Translations under genes and position numbers: made by a program
Source of the DNA: Pseudomonadaceae bacterium UBA5811
Lineage (GTDB): Bacteria; Pseudomonadota; Gammaproteobacteria; Pseudomonadales; Pseudomonadaceae
Reading direction: 5' to 3'
Assembly (NCBI GenBank): GCA_002417905.1
Contig: DIDB01000213.1
Coordinates: forward strand, 1 to 11,537
DNA: 11,537 nt
Shown here: positions 6,592-11,537 of the stretch, in pieces
How positions within the stretch are numbered: position 1 is the stretch's first letter
Layout: each line of letters begins with the position of its first letter
The notes under the pieces: model-generated
The model's input: only the letters and a program-made list of their open reading frames with translations
Databases searched by the model: none
What the model was told of the DNA's origin: nothing

Positions 6592-7234
6592 GCAAAACGC
6601 CTCGAACCTCAACAACATGCGGATGCGGATTGTATCAGCGCCGGAGTGCCGGGGCTGGCTGGATGATGGCCGGATTCTGGAAAAGGATGACCGGGGTCCC
6701 AAAGTGGTGCTGCTGGCCGGCGGCCAGATCCTGAAAATCTTTTACGCCCGGCGCTGGCATCACCGCCTGCTGTACCGGCTGCGGCCGCCTGCCCGGCAGT
6801 TTGTCCGCAACCATGGATGCCTGCAACAGCTGGGCATCCGGGTGCCGGACATTCTGGAAAGCTGCTGGCTGGCTCCGGGCCTGAGTGCCTGCCGCTACCA
6901 GCTCCTGCCCGGCCAGTCACTGGAACGCCTGTTCCACGAAACCCCCGGCCAGCTGGAGGCCCTGCTGCCCCGGCTGGCGGCCCTGATCGCCCGGCTGCAT
7001 GCCGGGGGCATCTACTTCCGCTCCCTGCATCTGGGCAATATCCTGCACCTGCCGGATGGCCAGTTCGGCCTGATTGATTTTCTGGACCTGCAGCAGAAGC
7101 ACCGCCCCCTGCAGCCGGATGAAGTCCGCCGCAACTTCCGCCATCTGGAAAACCACCTGCAGCGCAACCATCTGGACGGCTTTCCACTGGCGGCCCTGCT
7201 GGAGCACTACCGGCAGCGTGTCGCATCCGCCTGA
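6590..7234 (+). CDS. Small LPS-kinase-like (Kdo/WaaP superfamily) protein with Ser at the catalytic Asp position
   Basis: This 214-residue protein has a compact protein-kinase-like fold of the kind often annotated as lipopolysaccharide kinase or toluene tolerance protein. Lys49 in QILKIFY fits the ATP-binding lysine, HAGGIYFRSLHLGN (137-150) the catalytic loop with Asn150, and LIDF (161-164) the metal-binding Asp163. Where HRD/HGD kinases have the catalytic Asp, the aligned residue is Ser145. The protein may therefore be catalytically unconventional, inactive or regulatory. I recall similar YFRSLHLGN loops in relatives, so this is probably a family trait rather than a mutation. It is cytoplasmic, with no signal or membrane segment. 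The ATG at 6590 shares bases with the divergent msbA ATG and lacks a good ribosome-binding site; ATGs at 6617 or 6623 are possible alternatives. Its position beside msbA resembles PA4998 of P. aeruginosa. The substrate is unknown. Confidence 0.8.
   Translation: MQNASNLNNMRMRIVSAPECRGWLDDGRILEKDDRGPKVVLLAGGQILKIFYARRWHHRLLYRLRPPARQFVRNHGCLQQLGIRVPDILESCWLAPGLSACRYQLLPGQSLERLFHETPGQLEALLPRLAALIARLHAGGIYFRSLHLGNILHLPDGQFGLIDFLDLQQKHRPLQPDEVRRNFRHLENHLQRNHLDGFPLAALLEHYRQRVASA
6629..6634 (-). promoter_or_regulatory. Candidate extended -10 promoter for the msbA operon
   Basis: On the reverse strand TGATACAAT combines an extended TGn with a 5-of-6 match to TATAAT. Extended -10 promoters can work without a good -35, and none is seen here. 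It would start transcription near 6622, giving a leader of about 30 bases that contains the GAGG site (6600-6603) before the msbA ATG. The element lies within the first codons of the divergent kinase gene. Confidence 0.42.
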
Positions 7235-7280
7235 AAGCCGTCTATCATCAGCACCCGGTTATCCCTCCAGGAGTCATCCC
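7235..7280 (+). promoter_or_regulatory. Short gap with the ribosome-binding site that fixes the glycosyltransferase start
   Basis: These 46 bases separate the kinase-like gene from the membrane glycosyltransferase gene on the same strand. AGGAG at 7269-7273 stands 7 bases before the ATG at 7281. The frame is open upstream to 7074, but that part overlaps the kinase gene and has no membrane-protein character, so the ATG at 7281 is chosen. A TATCAT at 7243-7248 resembles a -10 box, but it has no partner -35. Confidence 0.75.
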
Positions 7281-8732
7281 ATGCAGGCCCTCCGGCGCCG
7301 ACTGAACAGCCTCTCCCCGGCCACCCTGGCGTTCTGGGGCAGCCTGCTGCTGTCCCTGACGGCCATCCTGGGTGTGGTAACCATCGACCGGGACGGTGCC
7401 CTCTATCTGGATGCCGCGCGGCAGATCAGCCAGCAGGGGGCCGGCCAGGCCCTGCAGTTTTTTGACTGGCCCTGGTTTTCCGTGCTGCTGGCCCTGACCC
7501 ATGACATCCTGGGACTGGGCTATGAACAGGCCGCCTACCTGTGGAGCAGCCTGTTCATGGCCGGCACCTGTGCCCTGCTGGTGGACCTGGTACAGCGCCA
7601 GAACCCGGAAGCCAGCCGCTGGGCCTGTCTGGTGGTGCTCAGCCTGCCGGCCATCAACCAGTACCGCTACGACATCCTGCGGGAGATCGGCTTCTGGTTT
7701 TTCAGCAGCCTGGCGCTGTGGCAGGCCCTGCGCTGGCAGCAGCGCCCGCGCTGGCCGCGCAGCCTGACACTGCACCTGGCCATCCTGCTGGCCGCCCTGT
7801 TCCGCCTGGAGGCCCTGATTCTCTGGCCCGCCCTGCTGCTCTGGCAGTGGCCGGCCCTGTTTTCCCGCAGCGGCCACCAGCGCCTGCGCCAACTGGTCAT
7901 CCCGCCACTGGCTGCCCTGCTGCTGGCAGTGCTAGCCCTGGAGCTGGAGGGCCTGCTGTCCGCCGAACGGGTCGCCCACTATCTGGAGCTGATCAGCCCC
8001 CGCCAGGCCCTGCAGGCGTTCCACAGCCTGGCCGGCCAGTTCGCCAGCACCCTGCACGAAGACTACTCCCGGGATGAAGCCGGGCAGATCATCTTTTTCG
8101 GACTGCTGGCCGTGGTGCTGATCAAGCTCACTTACCTGCTCGGCCCCCTGGCCCTGCCCTTCCTGCACCGCAGCGGCTGGTCAGCACTGGCCACGTTCTG
8201 GCAGCAGTACCGGCCCATGGCCTGGACCGCCCTGCTCTACCTGCTGGTCCTGATGCTGTTTTTTATCCGCCAGCAGTTCATGATCTCGCGCTATGTCAGC
8301 TTTCTGGACCTGCTGCTGGTGCCACTGGCCAGCCTGGCCCTGCGGCAGTTTGCCCGGCACTTTCCCCGGCTGGTCCGGGTGATCATTGCCCTGGCCGTGG
8401 TGGCCATGCTGGACAACGTGATCTCCCTGAGCGCCGGTAAAACGCAGATTCTGGATGCCGGCCGCTGGGTGGCCGGGCATCTGCCAGCCGATGCGCCGGT
8501 GTTCTATGAGGATGGCCGGATTGCCTACTACGCCGGCCGGGGTTACCCGCACCCGCAGCTGTCCCGGGAAGACGCCATGGCCCCCGGCCATGCCGGAGCC
8601 TTCCGTTATTACCTGATCAAGGCTGATGCGGATGAGCCCTGGCTGCAGGCCTGGCTGCAACAGCACCCGCTGCGGATCCTGGCGCAGTTCGCCAACCGCC
8701 GGGGTGATACCGTGCTGGCCATCGGGCCTTAG
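7281..8732 (+). CDS. Polytopic GT-C-type membrane glycosyltransferase (GT39/ArnT-like)
   Basis: This 483-residue, strongly hydrophobic protein has about ten or eleven predicted membrane segments between residues 15 and 385, then a roughly 100-residue polar C-terminal domain. The first non-membrane loop carries IDRDGALYLDAA (35-46). Its acidic pair fits the GT-C catalytic loop that uses polyprenyl-phosphate sugar donors on the periplasmic face. Further family-like features are the RYDILREIGFWFF stretch (129-141) with Arg134-Glu135, and SRYVSFLDLLLVPL (336-349). The gene follows the kinase-like gene by 46 bases and probably forms a two-gene operon with it. Its TAG stop overlaps the TAA of the converging wapO gene. 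Family-level assignment is reasonable. Donor and acceptor cannot be read from sequence; transfer to the LPS core or lipid A is inferred from the neighbours. It does not resemble the O-antigen ligase WaaL. Confidence 0.78.
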   Translation: MQALRRRLNSLSPATLAFWGSLLLSLTAILGVVTIDRDGALYLDAARQISQQGAGQALQFFDWPWFSVLLALTHDILGLGYEQAAYLWSSLFMAGTCALLVDLVQRQNPEASRWACLVVLSLPAINQYRYDILREIGFWFFSSLALWQALRWQQRPRWPRSLTLHLAILLAALFRLEALILWPALLLWQWPALFSRSGHQRLRQLVIPPLAALLLAVLALELEGLLSAERVAHYLELISPRQALQAFHSLAGQFASTLHEDYSRDEAGQIIFFGLLAVVLIKLTYLLGPLALPFLHRSGWSALATFWQQYRPMAWTALLYLLVLMLFFIRQQFMISRYVSFLDLLLVPLASLALRQFARHFPRLVRVIIALAVVAMLDNVISLSAGKTQILDAGRWVAGHLPADAPVFYEDGRIAYYAGRGYPHPQLSREDAMAPGHAGAFRYYLIKADADEPWLQAWLQQHPLRILAQFANRRGDTVLAIGP

Positions 8733-8736
8733 GCCC
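8724..8736. repeat. Perfect palindrome spanning the overlapping convergent stop codons
   Basis: GGGCCT (8724-8729) and AGGCCC (8731-8736) are perfect reverse complements around a single central T. The forward TAG (8730-8732) and the reverse TAA (8731-8729) both lie in it. As a hairpin it gives a five-pair stem with a three-base loop, in either transcript. No T-tract follows on either side, so a bidirectional intrinsic terminator would be weak. Confidence 0.5.
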
Positions 8737-10477
8737 CGGTCGCCTCCTTGACCAGCAGGATGTCCTCCATGATCAGATAGCGCAGGTCCGAGCCGTAGAA
8801 CATGGCCAGCGCATCGTCTGGCGAGCAGACCATGGGCTCGCCACGCCGGTTCAGTGAGGTATTCAGGATCACGCCGTTGCCGGTGAGTTTTTCCAGCTCG
8901 CAGATCAGGTCATACCAGCGCGGATGATACTGGCGCTCCACCACCTGGGCCCGGGAGGTCCCGTCCTCGTGCACCACCTCCGGCACCCGCCGCTTCCACT
9001 CCTCCTCAACCTCGAAGGTAAAGGTCATATAGGGTGAGGGATGGCGGACGCGAAGCATCTGCGGCGCCACACGATCCAGCAGGGAGGGGCAGAACGGCCG
9101 CCAGCGCTCGCGGAACTTGATCTGTTCATTGATCCGGTCGGCCACGCCGGGCACGCTGGGACAGCCGATGATCGAGCGGCCACCCAGCGCCCGGGGGCCA
9201 AACTCCATCCGGCCCTGGAACCAGGCCACCGGCTGGCCATCGGCCAGCAGCCGGGCAATCCGGGGGGCCACCTCGTCAGCCGCCAGCTGCTGCCAGGCCG
9301 GCCGCTGCGGATGGCGGGCACAGGCGGCAATCACCTCTTCGTTGCTGTAAGCCGGCCCCAGGTAGACATGATTCATCTTTTCCACGGCGATGCCACGCTG
9401 CCGGGATACCCAAGCCGCCGCGCCCACTGCCGTACCGGCATCCCCCGAGGCGGGCTGGACAAACAGCTCCCTGACTTCGGGCCGGGCAATGATTTTCTGG
9501 TTCAGCTTGACGTTCAGCGCACAGCCCCCTGAAAAGGCCAGCTTGCCGGTTTCGCGGAGGATATCGCCCAGGTAGTAGTCCATCATGTCCAGCGCCAGCT
9601 TTTCGAACAGCGCCTGCATGCTGGCCGCGTAGTGGACATAGGGCTCGTCGGCCACATCCCCTTCCCGCTTCGGCCCGAGCCACTCCACCAGTCTGGGCGA
9701 GAAGTAGTAGCCCTTGCGGCCATCCTTGTAGCGCCGGAAACCAACCACATTGGCGTATTCGGTATTGATGGTCAGCTCGCCGTTCTCGAACCGGGCCAGC
9801 CGCGAGAAGTCATAGCGCTCCGGGTCGCCATAAGGCGCCATGCCCATCACCTTGAACTCGCCATCCAGCATCTCGAAGCCCAGATACTCGGTCAGGGCAC
9901 CATACAGGCCGCCCAGCGAGTCCGGGTCATAAAACTCCCGGATCTTGTGAATCCGGCCATTCTCGCCCCAGCCGAAAAAGGTGGTGGCGTATTCACCCTT
10001 GCCATCAATACCGAGAATGGCGGTCTTTTCCTGAAACCCCGAGCACAGCCAGGCGCTGGCAGCATGGGCCAGGTGATGCTCCACCGGCTCCAGCACCACC
10101 CGCTGCGGATCGAAGCCCAGCTGCTGCAGGCACCAGAGAATGCGCTGGCGGTAACGGCGGTAACGGCGGTTGCCGGCCAGCAGGGCATCCAGCGCCCGGT
10201 CCGGGGCATACCAGTAGCGCCGGGCGTAATGCCAGCGGGCCGGACCCGCCAGGCTGACCGGTGCAAAGGGAATGGCCACCACATCCACCTGCTCCGGACG
10301 CAGGCCGGCCTGCTGCAGGCAGAAGCGGGCCGACTCGTAAGGCATGCGATTTTTGGCATGCTTGTCGCGCACAAAGCGTTCTTCTTCGGCGGCAGCCACC
10401 AGCCGGCCATCGATATACAGCGCGGCGGAAGGGTCATGGCCCAGCGCGCCGGAAAGGCCGAGAACAGTCAGTGACAT
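8729..10477 (-). CDS. wapO: NodU/CmcH-family O-carbamoyltransferase (LPS core heptose carbamoylation)
   Basis: This complete 582-residue carbamoyltransferase uses carbamoyl phosphate and ATP, through a carbamoyl-adenylate, to modify a sugar hydroxyl. The N-terminal Kae1-like domain carries EHHLAHAASA (133-142) with the metal-binding His134/His138 pair and SGGCALNVKLN (316-326). The C-terminal domain has GRMEFGPRALGGRSI (422-436) and LNTSLNRRGEP (538-548), all family signatures. In P. aeruginosa the homologue WapO (PA5005) adds the 7-O-carbamoyl group on inner-core heptose II. The symbol is given because a kinase-like core gene precedes it here too, as PA5006 does there. GGGGAG 7 bases before the ATG at 10477 supports the start. 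The gene follows the kinase-like gene by 44 bases on the same strand. A nine-base tandem repeat near 10149-10166 encodes an Arg-Arg-Tyr repeat (residues 104-109). Family is certain; the exact acceptor is inferred. Confidence 0.93.
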   Translation of the reverse strand: MSLTVLGLSGALGHDPSAALYIDGRLVAAAEEERFVRDKHAKNRMPYESARFCLQQAGLRPEQVDVVAIPFAPVSLAGPARWHYARRYWYAPDRALDALLAGNRRYRRYRQRILWCLQQLGFDPQRVVLEPVEHHLAHAASAWLCSGFQEKTAILGIDGKGEYATTFFGWGENGRIHKIREFYDPDSLGGLYGALTEYLGFEMLDGEFKVMGMAPYGDPERYDFSRLARFENGELTINTEYANVVGFRRYKDGRKGYYFSPRLVEWLGPKREGDVADEPYVHYAASMQALFEKLALDMMDYYLGDILRETGKLAFSGGCALNVKLNQKIIARPEVRELFVQPASGDAGTAVGAAAWVSRQRGIAVEKMNHVYLGPAYSNEEVIAACARHPQRPAWQQLAADEVAPRIARLLADGQPVAWFQGRMEFGPRALGGRSIIGCPSVPGVADRINEQIKFRERWRPFCPSLLDRVAPQMLRVRHPSPYMTFTFEVEEEWKRRVPEVVHEDGTSRAQVVERQYHPRWYDLICELEKLTGNGVILNTSLNRRGEPMVCSPDDALAMFYGSDLRYLIMEDILLVKEATGA

Positions 10478-10497
10478 GGAAAAACTCCCCTTGCAGT

Positions 10498-10518
10498 GGC
10501 CAGCCCGGCGGGCCGGCC
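10498..10518 (-). repeat. GC-rich inverted repeat in the gap between the right-edge kinase-like gene and wapO
   Basis: Arms 10498-10506 (GGCCAGCCC) and 10510-10518 (GGGCCGGCC) pair at eight of nine positions around a three-base loop. The repeat fills half of the 44-base gap and precedes the wapO ribosome-binding site. It has no U-tail, so termination is doubtful. In such GC-rich DNA it could be coincidental. Confidence 0.35.
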
Positions 10519-10521
10519 GGT

Positions 10522-11537
10522 TCAGGCCGTTTTCGGCAACCGGGCATCCAGCAGCCGGTACAGGGCGCTGCGGGCCGGCCAGTTGCGCAGGAAACGCTGG
10601 CGGTCCCGGCGCCAGGCCCGGGCAAAACAGCGCGGGCTACCGTACTGGTGCAGCCCGTCCAGATCAATCAGCACCCAGCGGTTGCTGGCTGCATCCCAGA
10701 GCAGATTATGCCCCTTGAGGTCACCGTGACTGACCCGCTCCCGGCACAGCGCGGCAAACAGCTGGTCCAGGGCCAGCAGGTACGGCTCAGGCACCTGGCC
10801 ATCCAGCCAGGGGGCAAAGGCGTCCAGAATATCCGGCCCCGGCTGCCACTCGGTCAGCAGCCAGGCCTGCCGGCGCAGCCCATGCCAGCGGCGCTCGATT
10901 ACGGCCAGCGGCTTCGGGGTGGCGATGCCCAGCAGGGCCAGCCGGTGCGCCTCGCGCCAGCTGTGCCAGGCCCGGCTGGGCCGCCAGCAGCGGCCCAGGG
11001 CATGCCGCCAGTTCTTGATGTTGTAGCGCTTGATCACCAGGGTGCGGCCGGCCTGCTCCAGCCGGGCAACCGTGGCCGTCCCGCCGGACTTGTACCGCTC
11101 GCCACCGGCCAGCAGGGCATCCGGATCGGCCAGCAGCGGCGCCAGCCAGTCCGCTTCAGCCCGGCAGAGCGCCTGCCACAGCCCGTTCTGCTGACGCACG
11201 CTGAACAGGCTGCAGTCCCGGCCCGTCTTTTTCAGCAGGTCGCGCAGCCGCCAGCGCCGGGCCCGGGCGGTCTCCTCCAGCAGGGCGTCCAGCATCAGCA
11301 GCTGGCTGCCATCACCCAGCCGGTAACTGGCCAGCAACACTTCGATAAAGGGGTCCATACTGGCCGGCAGCTGGGCGAAAAAGACCCCCAGATTTTCCTC
11401 GATCCGCTGCAGGGACAACGGCCGGCCCGGCACCTCGGCCCGCACGCCACCGCCATCAATCAGATACAGCCGGACCGCCAGATACAGCAGGTTATCCAGA
11501 TACAGATCATCCTGCCACCTGTCTCCTTTACACATCT
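10522..11537 (-). CDS. Tandem LPS-core kinase-like protein (PA5006-like), 5' end outside window
   Basis: The frame runs from a TGA at 10522-10524 to the right edge, about 337 codons, and the N-terminal part is missing. The C-terminal half is a clear kinase-like domain: VIKRYN with Lys169, WREAHRL with Glu195, HGDLKGHN (270-277) and LIDLDG with Asp291 (numbered from the ATG at 11535). The beginning looks like the rear half of a second kinase domain, with DLYLDN (10-15) as catalytic loop and LYLIDGGG (23-30) as metal-binding loop. The intact protein is therefore probably a tandem kinase of well over 400 residues, like PA5006 of P. aeruginosa. It likely phosphorylates or helps phosphorylate inner-core heptose in the cytoplasm. 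The ATG at 11535 is not a credible start: its first six codons fall in probable sequencing adapter (11519-11537). Genomic sequence is trustworthy only to about 11518. Confidence 0.85.
   Translation of the reverse strand, partial: MCKGDRWQDDLYLDNLLYLAVRLYLIDGGGVRAEVPGRPLSLQRIEENLGVFFAQLPASMDPFIEVLLASYRLGDGSQLLMLDALLEETARARRWRLRDLLKKTGRDCSLFSVRQQNGLWQALCRAEADWLAPLLADPDALLAGGERYKSGGTATVARLEQAGRTLVIKRYNIKNWRHALGRCWRPSRAWHSWREAHRLALLGIATPKPLAVIERRWHGLRRQAWLLTEWQPGPDILDAFAPWLDGQVPEPYLLALDQLFAALCRERVSHGDLKGHNLLWDAASNRWVLIDLDGLHQYGSPRCFARAWRRDRQRFLRNWPARSALYRLLDARLPKTA
11519..11537. other. Probable Tn5 mosaic-end (Nextera) adapter remnant at the contig end
   Basis: The last 19 bases read CTGTCTCCTTTACACATCT. 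The Tn5 mosaic end used in transposase-based libraries is CTGTCTCTTATACACATCT. They agree at 17 of 19 positions, differing only at positions 8 and 10, and the window stops exactly at the mosaic-end terminus. A chance match of this quality at the extreme end is very unlikely, so I treat it as untrimmed adapter with two errors. A degenerate natural Tn5-like end is a remote alternative. Confidence 0.85.

Noticed and set aside
6592..6702. A 37-codon N-terminal extension of msbA.
   Set aside because: It is Arg/Ser-rich, lies inside the divergent kinase gene, and a better start with GAGG spacing exists at 6591.
7074..7280. A 69-codon upstream extension of the membrane glycosyltransferase gene.
   Set aside because: It overlaps the kinase gene out of frame and is not membrane-like; AGGAG 7 bases before the ATG at 7281 marks the real start.
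9632..10474. A 280-codon forward open frame opposite wapO.
   Set aside because: Antisense shadow of a conserved carbamoyltransferase; no recognisable motif or start signal.
11519..11537. A natural Tn5/IS50 end marking a transposon boundary.
   Set aside because: The match is better to the engineered mosaic end than to my recollection of the natural outside or inside ends, and it falls exactly at the sequence terminus, so adapter is the simpler explanation.

Overview
The window looks like the end of a draft-genome contig from a GC-rich gammaproteobacterium, most likely in or near the Pseudomonadales. It carries part of the lipopolysaccharide (LPS) core and lipid A transport locus. The order assignment rests on MsbA, HldE, a Mig-14/DnpA pair, a WapO-type carbamoyltransferase and a tandem LPS-kinase-like protein. 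As I recall, these all occur in the Pseudomonas aeruginosa PA4996-PA5012 core locus. Genus cannot be read from the window. Coding density is high: no gene-free stretch exceeds about 160 bases, and there are no tRNAs, rRNAs, CRISPR arrays or transposase genes.

Layout. The left block (1-6591) reads leftward: msbA, mig-14, dnpA, hldE, then a ketoacyl-ACP synthase III cut by the left edge. msbA/mig-14 overlap by 10 bases and mig-14/dnpA by 4, so these three look translationally coupled. hldE follows after 80 bases and the synthase after a further 156 bases, and both gaps hold GC-rich inverted repeats. A short rightward operon (6590-8732) diverges from msbA. It contains a small kinase-fold protein whose catalytic Asp position is Ser, and a polytopic GT-C-like membrane glycosyltransferase. 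The start codons of msbA and the small kinase share one CATG. The right block (8729-11537) reads leftward again: a tandem kinase-like gene running off the right edge, then wapO. wapO converges on the glycosyltransferase so tightly that the two stop codons overlap.

How the genes fit together. HldE makes the ADP-heptose precursor of the inner core. WapO and the kinase-like proteins would decorate core heptoses with carbamoyl and phosphate groups. MsbA flips core-lipid A across the inner membrane. The GT-C-like protein probably adds a sugar on the periplasmic side from a lipid-linked donor. Mig-14 and DnpA are linked in other bacteria to antimicrobial-peptide resistance and drug tolerance. The synthase probably makes a short acyl group, perhaps for a sugar N-acyl substituent.

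The last 19 bases match the Tn5 mosaic end used in Nextera libraries at 17 of 19 positions and stop exactly at its terminus. I read this as untrimmed adapter, so the apparent first residues of the right-edge gene are probably not genomic. I saw no clear evidence of a wholly new system. The least conventional parts are the Ser-substituted kinase plus membrane glycosyltransferase pair and the overlapping divergent start region with msbA.
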